64,000 nt of DNA, taken from JAFGJQ01 sp964586145 (GTDB lineage: Bacteria > Planctomycetota > Phycisphaerae > UBA1845). The position numbers were made by a program, and so were the translations under genes. Positions 1 to 8,408 of this stretch are shown here, one piece after another (position 1 is the stretch's first letter; the number at the start of each line of letters is the position of its first letter). The DNA lies in assembly GCA_964586145.1 (NCBI GenBank), contig CAZPHH010000007.1, forward strand, positions 1 through 64,000. The letters run 5' to 3'. The notes beneath the pieces were generated by a model. It was given only the letters and a program-made list of their open reading frames with translations. It did not search any database and was not told the origin of the DNA.

Positions 1-38
1 AAGTAAGTGCCGGTGCTCCGTTTGCCCGGCCCTCTCTT

Positions 39-160
39 TTGTGGGACCGGCTTTCCAGCCGGTCTTCTGGTCTCCAGTGTTTGTGGGATCGGCTTTCTCG
101 CCATCCCGGTCCCGACAGGTCGGGAGGACCAGCGGAGACCAGCCGGTCCGGGTCTGTGGG
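39..160. repeat. Dispersed palindromic repeat copies upstream of typA's 3' end
   Basis: GTGGGACCGGCTTTCCAGCC followed by GGTC (41-64) folds as ACCGGCT/AGCCGGT. The same 25-base string returns at 49211-49235, and its 17-base core returns at 5214-5230. A diverged copy starts at 81 (GTGGGATCGGCTTTC) and runs into further self-complementary sequence up to about 160. No gene is seen in 1-267, which is intergenic sequence downstream of the minus-strand typA gene. The elements look like REP-type intergenic palindromes. No transposase accompanies them here. Confidence 0.65.
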
Positions 161-267
161 TGAAGTTCCGATGGTCATCGGGACCGAACCGGTGGCGCGG
201 GACACGCTTTCTTCTTCTTCACGCTCCAAAGCGGAGGGCGACGGACCGTGGTTCGCTTCGGCGGATG

Positions 268-2079
268 CTACGCGCCGCGCCAGGCTCGCTTGCGGTCCAC
301 TTCCTTCAATCGACGTTTTCGCAGGCGGAAGGCGTCCGGGGTGACTTCCAGCAGTTCGTCGTCGCCGATGAATTCCAGGGCCATCTCCATCGTCATCTGC
401 CGCGGCGGTCGAAGCACGACCGTCTTGTCCGCGGAGGCCGCCCGGATGTTCGTCATCTTCTTCGCCCGCGAGACGTTCACCGGCAGGTCGTTGTCGCGGC
501 AGTGTTCCCCCACGACCTGGCCTTCGTACACCGGCTCGCCCGGCGCCACGAAGAAGTCGCCCCGGTCCGCCAGGCCGTTCAGGGCGTAGGCCGTCACCTG
601 CCCCGCCTCGCTGGCGACCATCACGCCGTTGACCCGGCCGGGAATGGGGCCGCGGAGAAACTCATACTGGTAGAAGTTGTGGTGCATAATGGCCGTGCCG
701 TTGGTGGCGGTGAGCATCCGGTTGCGCATGCCGATCAGTCCGCGGGCGGGGATGGTGAACTCCAGGTGTGCGCCTTCGCCGCGGGTCTGCATGGTCTTCA
801 GAATGCCGCGGCGTCCGCCCATGAGCTCCATCACCGTGCCCACGTGCTGCGACGGCACGTCCACCACGCACAGTTCGATGGGCTCGGTCTTGTGCCCGTC
901 CAGCTCGCGATAGATCACCTTCGGCCTGCCGACGGACAGCTCGTACCCCTCGCGGCGCATGTTTTCGATGAGGATGGACAGGTGCAGCAGGCCCCGTCCG
1001 GAGACCTGGAACTCCTCCTGCGTGTGGCCCGGCTCCACGCGCAGGGCGACGTTGCTCTGGGCCTCACGCTCCAGCCGGTCGCGCAGGTGCCGGCTGGTCA
1101 GATACTTGCCTGCTCGCCCGGCGAACGGCGAGTCGTTGATGCGGAACGTCATGTGGAGGGTCGGCTCGTCGATGGCGATCAGCGGCAGCGGCTGCGGGTC
1201 GTCCAGTCCGGCGATGGTGTTGCCGATGTCGACGGACTTCAGGCCGACCACGGCGCAGATGTCGCCGGCCGAAACCTCCTCGACCTTCCGGCGGCCCAGC
1301 CCGTCGAACGCCAGCAGCTCGCCGATCCGCTCTTTCACCTGGGTGCCGTCGCGCTGCAGCACGGTCACCTCCTCGCCCGCGTGCAGGACGCCGCCGAACA
1401 CGCGACCGATGCCGATCCGGCCGACGTAGTCGCTGTAGTCCAGAGCGGTGATCAGCATCTGGAGCGGGGCGTCGGCCCGGTCGGTCGGCGGAGGCACGTG
1501 TTTCAGGATGGCGTCAAACAGGGCGTAGACGTTGTCCGGCCGGTCGCCCGGGGTGGTGGAGGCATATCCCTGGGTGGCGGAGGCATAGATGGTCGGGAAT
1601 TCCAGGGCTTCGTCGGGCGCCCCCAGCTCGATGAACAGGTCCAGCACTTCGTCGTGTACATCGCGGGGGCGGGCGTCGGGCCGGTCGATCTTGTTGATGA
1701 CGACCACGGGGCGGAGGTGGCACTCGAAGGCCTTCTGGAGCACGAAGCGCGTCTGCGGCATGGGGCCCTCGAAGGCGTCCACCAGCAACAGGCAGCCGTC
1801 GGCCATCTTGAGCACCCGCTCCACCTCGCCGCCGAAGTCCGCGTGGCCGGGGGTGTCGATCAGGTTGATCTTCGTGTCGCCGTAGCGGATGGCGATGTTC
1901 TTGGCCAGGATGGTGATGCCCCGCTCGCGTTCCAGGTCGTTGGAGTCAAGGATGCGCTCCCCCTTGAGCTGCGCGTCACGGAACTGTCCGCACTGGCGCA
2001 GCATCTGGTCCACCAGCGTGGTCTTGCCGTGGTCCACGTGCGCAATAATGGCGACGTTACGAAGATCGGTCCGAGTCAC
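268..2079 (-). CDS. typA: Ribosome-associated GTPase TypA/BipA
   Basis: A 603-residue translational GTPase, the usual length for TypA/BipA, which binds the ribosome and supports growth under stress and 50S assembly. The G1 P-loop HVDHGKTT lies at residues 14-21. It is followed by the switch-I motif ERGITI, the G3 motif DTPGHADF and the G4 motif NKID. The rest carries the EF-G-like domains II, III and V and the TypA-specific C-terminal domain (for example the segment GRGLLHLSILIENMRREG). The start is GTG (2079-2077) with AAGGA about ten bases upstream. It is not obviously co-transcribed with neighbours; the next minus-strand gene upstream ends at 2233. The complementary strand has a long open frame that is only a composition shadow. 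Confidence 0.95.
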   Translation of the reverse strand: MTRTDLRNVAIIAHVDHGKTTLVDQMLRQCGQFRDAQLKGERILDSNDLERERGITILAKNIAIRYGDTKINLIDTPGHADFGGEVERVLKMADGCLLLVDAFEGPMPQTRFVLQKAFECHLRPVVVINKIDRPDARPRDVHDEVLDLFIELGAPDEALEFPTIYASATQGYASTTPGDRPDNVYALFDAILKHVPPPTDRADAPLQMLITALDYSDYVGRIGIGRVFGGVLHAGEEVTVLQRDGTQVKERIGELLAFDGLGRRKVEEVSAGDICAVVGLKSVDIGNTIAGLDDPQPLPLIAIDEPTLHMTFRINDSPFAGRAGKYLTSRHLRDRLEREAQSNVALRVEPGHTQEEFQVSGRGLLHLSILIENMRREGYELSVGRPKVIYRELDGHKTEPIELCVVDVPSQHVGTVMELMGGRRGILKTMQTRGEGAHLEFTIPARGLIGMRNRMLTATNGTAIMHHNFYQYEFLRGPIPGRVNGVMVASEAGQVTAYALNGLADRGDFFVAPGEPVYEGQVVGEHCRDNDLPVNVSRAKKMTNIRAASADKTVVLRPPRQMTMEMALEFIGDDELLEVTPDAFRLRKRRLKEVDRKRAWRGA

Positions 2080-2232
2080 AGTGAATGTCCTTCAATCCGG
2101 CCCGAGTGCCCGTCGGATTCCACCCCGTGTCGGTTGGCCGGGCGGGCATCATACCGTCGCGGAGCCAAAAATGGAAAACCCGGGTCCAGCGGCGGAATCT
2201 GCGGGTGATTGGGGGCGTACCGGCCGACCTGC

Positions 2233-2640
2233 TTACTCGTGCCCTTCCGGGCGGCGGTCTTCGACCCGTTCGCGTCCGCAGCGACCGCAGATTCCGCGGT
2301 CGCGGAGCGCCTGTCGCAGCGATCGTCGGGCTGCCCGATGCAGCGACCAGGGCACGGCGAGCGCGAAGAAGACCAGCACGGCCCCATAGGCGGGCCAGTA
2401 GGACGCGGACAGTCTCTGGGCCCACGGTGAGGTGAAGAGGATCAGGCCCAGCATCGCCAGCGCGAGCGTGGCCCAATACGCCTTTGATTTCTGACTGCTG
2501 CGGTATGCTTCCTTCCACGCGTCGTACCGGGACCTGGCGTCCGGGAAAAACGCCAGCTCCGGCGTCCCTCGGAAGGATTTCGCGTGAAACCACCGGGGAA
2601 TGTCCTGATCCTCGACGATGCGGGTGCCGCATTCCGGGCA
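2233..2640 (-). CDS. Zinc-ribbon membrane protein, 5' part lost in the N gap
   Basis: An open frame runs without a stop from the edge of the N gap (2640) down to TGA at 2233, giving 135 visible residues. The fragment opens with CPECGTRIVEDQDIP, the second half of a zinc ribbon. Two hydrophobic stretches follow, LALAMLGLILF and YGAVLVFFALAVPW. The tail is basic and ends with another CxxC (CGRC) and an acidic tip. The architecture resembles the intact gene at 4480-5136, so the missing N-terminus probably carried the matching CxxCGYNLRGL half. No function is known. The name rests on visible motifs only. Confidence 0.7.
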   Translation of the reverse strand, partial: CPECGTRIVEDQDIPRWFHAKSFRGTPELAFFPDARSRYDAWKEAYRSSQKSKAYWATLALAMLGLILFTSPWAQRLSASYWPAYGAVLVFFALAVPWSLHRAARRSLRQALRDRGICGRCGRERVEDRRPEGHE

Positions 2641-2740
2641 NNNNNNNNNNNNNNNNNNNNNNNNNNNNNNNNNNNNNNNNNNNNNNNNNNNNNNNNNNNN
2701 NNNNNNNNNNNNNNNNNNNNNNNNNNNNNNNNNNNNNNNN
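2641..2740. other. Assembly gap (100 N)
   Basis: Exactly 100 N bases, the usual placeholder for a scaffold join of unknown length. It removes the 5' end of the gene at 2233-2640. The BNR/dockerin gene on the other side is complete, because its TAG stop lies at 2743-2741. Confidence 0.99.
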
Positions 2741-4315
2741 CTAGTTCGGCCCGGTCAGTGCGGCCTCGAATGCGATCAGGTCGTCCAGGTCCACGTGGCC
2801 GTTTGGTACCAGGTCGAAGGCGCTGCAGCCGGTGGCCACCGGGTCGCCGGGGGCGAAACACTGCTGAAAGCCGGCGAAGTCGTACAGGTCGACATGGCCG
2901 CTGCAGTCGTGGTCGCCCGCCAGGGTGGGTACGCAGGCCGTGGCGTAGAGAATGTCCCGCTCGGCGCCGATCGTTCCGCCCAGGTCGAACGTCGAAAACC
3001 AGACGGTCATCCAGGACCCGTCCGTCGTGGCCTTGACCGCGGGCTTCTCGTCCCGGGCGACAAGGTCAAACATGCCGTGGGCGTTGAGCAGGGCAGGCTC
3101 GGACCAGGTGACCGCGCCGTCGTTGCTGTGCATGAAAAGCACTTCATGATCCGTCCCCCACGGAAAGATGACGTGGTCGTAGGCCTGCCAGACCACGACC
3201 CACCCACCGTGTCCGTCGGTGGCCAGGCGCGGGTACAGGTCCTTGCCGCCTGAGTCGACAGCATGATACGGATTCAGGTTTTCCGGGTCCGACCAGGTGA
3301 CGCCGGCGTCCGTGCTCCGGGCGATCATCAGGTCGGGATCGAGCATGGGGGGCAGCATACGTACCCAGACGGCCACCCAGGTGTTGCCGTCGGTCGCCAG
3401 GTCGAGGCCGCCGCTGTAGGCGTCTCGCAACTCGTCCGTGGCGGCGTCGGTATTCAGCGCGGCGGGTCCAGACCAGGTCAGGCCGTGGTCCGTGCTGCGG
3501 GAGTAATGCACGTCCTCGTCGCCGACGCCGTTGGACCCGATCAGGTTCTCCGATTGCCAGGCCACGATGAACGTGCCGTTGCCGTCCGAGGCGATGCGAG
3601 GCGACGAGTCTGAACCCGCGTCCACGGTCATACTGGGATGCAGCGGCATCATCGTCGACCAGGCGGCGCCGTGGTCGGTGCTGCGGGAGAAGTAGATGTC
3701 GTTGTTGTAGTCGTCGGGCTCGTTCGTGCGGCGTGTGCTCCAGACGGCCACCCAGGCGCCCACTCCGTCATACGCCAGTTCCGGCGAGCTGTCGCCGCAG
3801 CTCGCGTAGTCCAGGTGGTCCGTCGCGGCGTCGCTGTTCAGAGGGATCGACGGCGTCCAGGTGGCGCCGTTGTCGCTGCTTCGCGAGACGAGGATGTCGA
3901 TATCGTCGCCCAGAGTCCCGCCGTGCGGGTCGTACGAGTACCAGGCGGCGATCCAATGCCCCTGCCCGTCCGTGTACACGAAGGGATGGAAGTCATCCTC
4001 GATCTCGGGCGGGTCGACCGCCAGCGGGTCCAGGATGGCGGGTTCGGACCACGTCGCCCCGTCGTCCGCGCTGCGGGCAACCAGGATGTCGAAATCGCGG
4101 TTCGGCGATCCGGGCACGGCCGCGCACCAGACGCAGACCCAGTTGCCGGCGCCATCGGTCGCGAGGTGGGGGTAGTAATCGCTGTCCACGTCGGTGGCGG
4201 CGTTGGCGTTCAGCGCCCTCGCGTACGTCCACTCCATGGCGGCCGCCTGGACGGCCACTACCGGCAACAGGATGCCTGTACACACCAGCGTGATCGAAAT
4301 TCGCAGAGACAACAT
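2741..4315 (-). CDS. Secreted BNR/sialidase-like protein with dockerin-type C-terminus
   Basis: A 524-residue exported protein. The start at 4315 is chosen over an upstream ATG because GGAAGGAAA precedes it and it opens a clean signal peptide (MLSLRISITLVCTGILLPVV...AAA). The body is a repeated module of about 60 residues built around phrases like SRSTDHGATWS and ATDGxGxWVxVW, the Asp-box pattern of six-bladed BNR/sialidase propellers. The last 60 residues (GDHDCSGHVDLYDFAGFQQC..., then GHVDLDDLIAFEAAL) are two calcium-loop helices of the dockerin type common on planctomycete secreted proteins. No sialidase Arg triad or FRIP motif is evident, so it may bind or scaffold instead of cleaving sialic acid. 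Confidence 0.8.
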   Translation of the reverse strand: MLSLRISITLVCTGILLPVVAVQAAAMEWTYARALNANAATDVDSDYYPHLATDGAGNWVCVWCAAVPGSPNRDFDILVARSADDGATWSEPAILDPLAVDPPEIEDDFHPFVYTDGQGHWIAAWYSYDPHGGTLGDDIDILVSRSSDNGATWTPSIPLNSDAATDHLDYASCGDSSPELAYDGVGAWVAVWSTRRTNEPDDYNNDIYFSRSTDHGAAWSTMMPLHPSMTVDAGSDSSPRIASDGNGTFIVAWQSENLIGSNGVGDEDVHYSRSTDHGLTWSGPAALNTDAATDELRDAYSGGLDLATDGNTWVAVWVRMLPPMLDPDLMIARSTDAGVTWSDPENLNPYHAVDSGGKDLYPRLATDGHGGWVVVWQAYDHVIFPWGTDHEVLFMHSNDGAVTWSEPALLNAHGMFDLVARDEKPAVKATTDGSWMTVWFSTFDLGGTIGAERDILYATACVPTLAGDHDCSGHVDLYDFAGFQQCFAPGDPVATGCSAFDLVPNGHVDLDDLIAFEAALTGPN

Positions 4316-4479
4316 TGGCTTTCCTTCCCACAGTGAATTGAGAACGGGCAACCCTGTCCGATCCGTCCGCGTGGCCGGACCGATCCTGCCAAGGCCATAC
4401 TACCAGAAGTTGGGCGGGCATTGAAACGGCGTTTCCGGATTATCGGTCCTCCGGGCTCATCGCCACGCCGAACGGGCCG

Positions 4480-5136
4480 TCATGTCCGCATCTGCCGTCG
4501 GATGTGACGCTGGTGGGCCTCCCAAGCCATCTGGACTGCCGTTTCCCGCTGAAGTTCGCGGATCGTGCCTTGGGCGGCCCGGTAGAGGACGCGAATAGGC
4601 AGCACAGAAAGGGAAACTCCCAGCAGAAGTAGGGCGAGCCACATTACGCAAGCGAGGTCTCCCCATTCGCTGAGATTGAGCATCAAACTCCCAAGCCAGA
4701 GCACGGAGATGGGCAACCCGAACCCGACCATGAACAGAAGCGTGGCGTACCCGAAGTACGCCAGAAGGGCACCGATCCATGTCGCACGGTACCGGCACGC
4801 GCCGGCAAACGACACGATGCCCCCCAACAGGCAAAGAGCCCCAGGCAGGCACAAGAGAGCCACGCAGGGCACCAAATCGAGCATCAGGAACGGCACCGCT
4901 CCTGCGAACATGAGCAGCCCCGCGAATGCCAGCGTCGGCGCCGTTTCAAGCCGCCGCATGGCGCGCTGAATTGCCTCCGCCGGGATGATGAGAAGCTCAA
5001 TGGGATTGTGGTACCCGCATTCCGGGCAGCGCTTCGGATCACCAGCCAGGCCGCGGAGGTTGTACCCGCACGCGGCGCAGTAGAAGTCCGCTTCGCCGGC
5101 GATCAGACGCGGGTCTGTTGGATCGGGGATGCTCAT
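4480..5136 (-). CDS. Zinc-ribbon multi-pass membrane protein
   Basis: 218 residues. The N-terminus holds a compact zinc ribbon, CAACGYNLRGL followed by CPECG (about residues 20-41), a signature very common in Planctomycetota proteins. About four to five hydrophobic segments follow between residues 67 and 190, including FAGLLMFAGAVPFLML and WLALLLLGVSLSVLPI. The tail is polar and arginine-rich (HQRHIRRQMRT). GAGGGGA sits about nine bases before the ATG. The function is unknown. Its likeness to the gap-broken gene at 2233-2640 suggests a small paralogous family flanking the BNR gene. Confidence 0.8.
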   Translation of the reverse strand: MSIPDPTDPRLIAGEADFYCAACGYNLRGLAGDPKRCPECGYHNPIELLIIPAEAIQRAMRRLETAPTLAFAGLLMFAGAVPFLMLDLVPCVALLCLPGALCLLGGIVSFAGACRYRATWIGALLAYFGYATLLFMVGFGLPISVLWLGSLMLNLSEWGDLACVMWLALLLLGVSLSVLPIRVLYRAAQGTIRELQRETAVQMAWEAHQRHIRRQMRT

Positions 5137-5164
5137 GTTTCCGTGTCCCCTCGTAGGACCGGCC

Positions 5165-5230
5165 GGTCCGCACGGCGGACCCTACGAGTGGCTGGTCCGC
5201 ACGGCGGACCCTACGGCTTTCCAGCCGGTC
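5165..5230. repeat. Tandem palindrome pair plus dispersed-repeat core
   Basis: The 22-base unit GGTCCGCACGGCGGACCCTA plus CG occurs at 5165-5186 and again at 5194-5215, a 29-base period. Each unit folds as GGTCCG/CGGACC. It is directly followed by CGGCTTTCCAGCCGGTC (5214-5230), the core of the repeat at 41-64. An inverted, slightly diverged copy of the 22-mer lies at 32572-32593. The array sits between the zinc-ribbon gene and the 3' end of lysA. Confidence 0.75.
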
Positions 5231-5247
5231 GCGTGGTGCGCGGAGTC

Positions 5248-6531
5248 TCACTCGACGCGTTCCGGCCCCACGAGGTCGTCGTAGGTTTCCCGCCGGCGGA
5301 TCAGGCGGGCGGAGTGGCCGTCGATCAGCACCTCCGGCGAACGCGGCCGGGAGTTGTACTGGCTGCTCATGACGAAACCGTACGCCCCGGCCGAAAAGAC
5401 CGCCAGCAAGTCGCCGCGCTTCAGCGGCGGCAGCCACCGGCCCTTCGCCAGAAAGTCGCTGCTCTCGCAGACCGGGCCGACGACGTCGACCAGTTCGGTG
5501 TCCGCCAAGTGCAGATCGCACCGGCGGGCCTCCGGCACGAACCCGTCGCCCGGGGCCACCGGCCAGACGAAGTGCCGGGCCCCGTACAACGCCGGACGCA
5601 CCAACTCCGTCAGGGCGGCGTCCGTGATGACGTACCGCCTGGCCCCGGACTGCTTGGTATACAACACGCGGCTCAGCAAGACCCCGGCATTGGCCGAGAT
5701 GGTCCGGCCGGGCTCCAGAATGACGGTCAGGCCGCGCCCGTGAAGCAGGGGGACGATCCGGGCCGCGTACTCGCTGGGCGAGGGCGCCTCGCCCGTTTCG
5801 TAGTCTGCGCCGAAGCCGCCGCCGATGTCCAGCGTATCCACCGCAAACCCGTCTTCGCGCAGATGCCGGATGAGGGCCAGCGTCTTCTCAATTGCCTCCA
5901 CGTACGGCTCCACGGTGTTGACCGGCGAGCCGATGTGCAGGTGCAGAGCGGACATCTTTACGCGGGCATCCCGGCCATACCGGTCGAAGACGTTGCGGAC
6001 CCGCACCAGGTCCACGCCGAACTTCGTCTCCTGCTTGCCGGTGGTGGTATAGACGTGGGTCTTGGGGTCCACGTCCGGGTTGATGCGCAAGGCGGCCCGG
6101 ACCGGGTGGTCCACCTCCGCGGCAATCCGGATGAGGTTCTCCAGCTCCTGCTCCGACTCGACGTTGAACCAGCCGATGCCGGCCTGGATGCCCTGTCGAA
6201 CCTCCGCGTCCGTCTTGCCGACACCGGCAAAGACGATCCGCGACGCGTCGGCGCCAGCCTCCAGCGCCCGCGCCAGCTCGCCCCCGCTGACCACGTCAAA
6301 CGACGCCCCGCGCTCTCGCAGCACCCGGAGGATATGCAGGTTCTGGCAGCTTTTGACGGAGTAACAGATGATGGGATTCAGCTCGGCGAAGGCCGACGCA
6401 ACGGTGTCGTAACGATCGCGCAGCGTCGCGGCGGAGTAGACGTACACCGGCGTGCCGAACCGGTCCGCCGCCTGGGGCAGCGGGACCCCTTCGCCGTGCA
6501 GCGTCCCGTTGGTAAATCGAAACGAGTCCAT
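5248..6531 (-). CDS. lysA: Diaminopimelate decarboxylase
   Basis: 427 residues from the chosen ATG at 6531. This PLP-dependent fold-III enzyme decarboxylates meso-diaminopimelate to L-lysine, the last step of lysine synthesis. Visible hallmarks are the PLP-lysine strand ICYSVKSCQN, the glycine-rich phosphate-binding segment DIGGGFG, the family motif LEPGRTISANAGVL, and the dimer-contributed active-site Cys-Glu in VGPVCESSDFL. Length is normal. The frame also contains ATGs at 6543 and 6540. The one at 6531 is preferred because a TATGAT box (6544-6539) ends seven bases upstream, which would put the transcript start at or next to this ATG. Confidence 0.93.
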   Translation of the reverse strand: MDSFRFTNGTLHGEGVPLPQAADRFGTPVYVYSAATLRDRYDTVASAFAELNPIICYSVKSCQNLHILRVLRERGASFDVVSGGELARALEAGADASRIVFAGVGKTDAEVRQGIQAGIGWFNVESEQELENLIRIAAEVDHPVRAALRINPDVDPKTHVYTTTGKQETKFGVDLVRVRNVFDRYGRDARVKMSALHLHIGSPVNTVEPYVEAIEKTLALIRHLREDGFAVDTLDIGGGFGADYETGEAPSPSEYAARIVPLLHGRGLTVILEPGRTISANAGVLLSRVLYTKQSGARRYVITDAALTELVRPALYGARHFVWPVAPGDGFVPEARRCDLHLADTELVDVVGPVCESSDFLAKGRWLPPLKRGDLLAVFSAGAYGFVMSSQYNSRPRSPEVLIDGHSARLIRRRETYDDLVGPERVE

Positions 6532-6538
6532 GCTTCGC

Positions 6539-6544
6539 ATCATA
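6539..6544 (-). promoter_or_regulatory. -10 box for a leaderless lysA transcript
   Basis: TATGAT (five of six to TATAAT) read on the minus strand, with seven bases between it and ATG 6531. The -35 match at 17-base spacing is poor (TGTTCA). Evidence is the hexamer and its position, repeated at several other genes in this window. Confidence 0.4.
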
Positions 6545-6583
6545 CGGCCGGTATGCCCGGTTGAACAGATTCGCGCCCGCCTC

Positions 6584-6613
6584 TTGGCGTGGACCGGGGG
6601 CCGCCCGTACCAT
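6584..6613 (+). promoter_or_regulatory. Promoter of rnhA placed for leaderless transcription
   Basis: TTGGCG (6584-6589), 18-base spacer, TACCAT (6608-6613). The first base of ATG 6621 falls eight bases after the -10 box, where transcription should begin. It lies back to back with the lysA -10 box. Confidence 0.45.
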
Positions 6614-6620
6614 GACGGGC

Positions 6621-7135
<515 letters not shown>

Positions 7136-7139
<4 letters not shown>

Positions 7140-7164
7140 CAAGCTCGCCCGTTTCGGATACAAA
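7136..7164 (+). promoter_or_regulatory. Promoter of the Memo gene, near-leaderless
   Basis: CTGACA (7136-7141, overlapping the rnhA stop), 17-base spacer, TACAAA (7159-7164). The predicted start lies one or two bases before ATG 7173. No good Shine-Dalgarno sequence is present. Confidence 0.5.
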
Positions 7165-7172
7165 AGGCCGTT

Positions 7173-8387
7173 ATGAGCACTCGCGTGGACAGGCCGAGGC
7201 TGCGGGCCAGCATTGATACCATCCGGACAGACGACACGCCGGATGGCATGATCACGCTGTTTGACCGGTCGGGCCTGGCACCCGGCGTTGTGCATGTCAG
7301 CCATGGTGCGTTGTGTTTGATGAGCCTGATGGATGGGCAGCGGACCGTCGAGGAAGTTCGGTCCGAGTTCCAGACGATGACGCACCAGTGCGTCGGCGCC
7401 GGCGTGATCGAGAATCTGGTGGACCAGCTCAACGAGAGCCTGTTGCTGGAAGGGCCGGACTTTGACGCGCACTACCAGGCGTACCTCGAACACTTTCGAT
7501 CCGTCGGCACGCGGCCACGGCTCGATCGAGGTGAGGTCGCCGACGCACAGGCGTTGTCGCGGTTTCTGGATGAGATTCTCGCCGAGAGCCCCGGCGTGCC
7601 GGGTGACGACGGGGTGGTCGGCCTCATCGCGCCACACCTGGACTATCCGCGGGGTCGGCCCTGCTACGCGGCGGCGTATGCGGCCGTGGCCCGCCGGACG
7701 CCGCCGGAGCGGATCGTGGTGATGGGGACGAACCACACGCCGCGAACGGCCGCCCCGGTCCTTTCGGCTCTGGACTTCGAGACGGCCCTGGGCAAGACGC
7801 GGGCGGATGTGCCCTTCATCCGGCGTCTGGAGGAGCGCTGCGGCGACCTGCGACGGTTTGAGCTGGACCACGTATGGGAGCATTCCGTCGAGCTGCAGGT
7901 GACCTGGTGTCAGCACCTGTTCGGGGCGAACCGATTTGAGCTGGTGCCCATTCTGTGTACCGACCCCACGGTGGCGCCGGATGCATTTGCGGGCGAGCCA
8001 GCGACGGTGGGCGTGGCGGACGTGGCGCGGGCCTTGCGCGAATGTGTGGACGAGGACGGGAAAGACACCCTGATCATCGCGGGTGCGGACCTCAGCCACG
8101 TGGGCGAGCCGTTTGGGGATGAGGAGCCGCTGGAACCGCCGGTGCTGGACGCAGTGCGGCGGCGGGATGAGGAGGTGCTGTCGCGAGTGGGTGAGAACGA
8201 CGCGGCGGGCTTCTGTGCGGCTTTTGCGGACGACAACAACCCGACGAAGGTTTGCAGCGTCGGGTGCATTTTTGCCCTGCTGACGGCGTTGCCGGACGCT
8301 CGTGTGGAAGTGCTTCGATACCATCAGGCCGTCGACGTGGAGACACAGACCGGTGTAACGTGCGCGGCCGCCGTGCTCCGCCGGTGA
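7173..8387 (+). CDS. PqqD-like domain fused to Memo-family (AmmeMemoRadiSam B) protein
   Basis: 404 residues in two parts. Residues about 30-100 resemble the PqqD/RRE-like winged helix (HGALCLMSLMDGQRTVEEVR...). Residues about 145-404 are a Memo domain, related to aromatic-ring-cleaving dioxygenases, with GLIAPHLDYPRG, VVMGTNHTPR, DHVWEHSVELQ and IIAGADLSHVGEPFGD in order. These carry the family's conserved histidines (HLD, NHT, EHS, SHVG), expected to form a metal site. Memo proteins often travel with an AMMECR1 protein and a radical SAM enzyme, but neither is adjacent here. The biochemical role of bacterial Memo proteins is unsettled. The fusion to a PqqD-like domain suggests recognition of a peptide or protein partner. 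Confidence 0.85.
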   Translation: MSTRVDRPRLRASIDTIRTDDTPDGMITLFDRSGLAPGVVHVSHGALCLMSLMDGQRTVEEVRSEFQTMTHQCVGAGVIENLVDQLNESLLLEGPDFDAHYQAYLEHFRSVGTRPRLDRGEVADAQALSRFLDEILAESPGVPGDDGVVGLIAPHLDYPRGRPCYAAAYAAVARRTPPERIVVMGTNHTPRTAAPVLSALDFETALGKTRADVPFIRRLEERCGDLRRFELDHVWEHSVELQVTWCQHLFGANRFELVPILCTDPTVAPDAFAGEPATVGVADVARALRECVDEDGKDTLIIAGADLSHVGEPFGDEEPLEPPVLDAVRRRDEEVLSRVGENDAAGFCAAFADDNNPTKVCSVGCIFALLTALPDARVEVLRYHQAVDVETQTGVTCAAAVLRR

Positions 8388-8408
8388 GCGCGGAGGCGCG
8401 GGACGGAC

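Noticed and set aside
7..2208. A 733-codon plus-strand open frame opposite typA
   Set aside because: Shadow of typA in GC-rich DNA; composition is Arg/His/Val/Ala-skewed and no motif is present.
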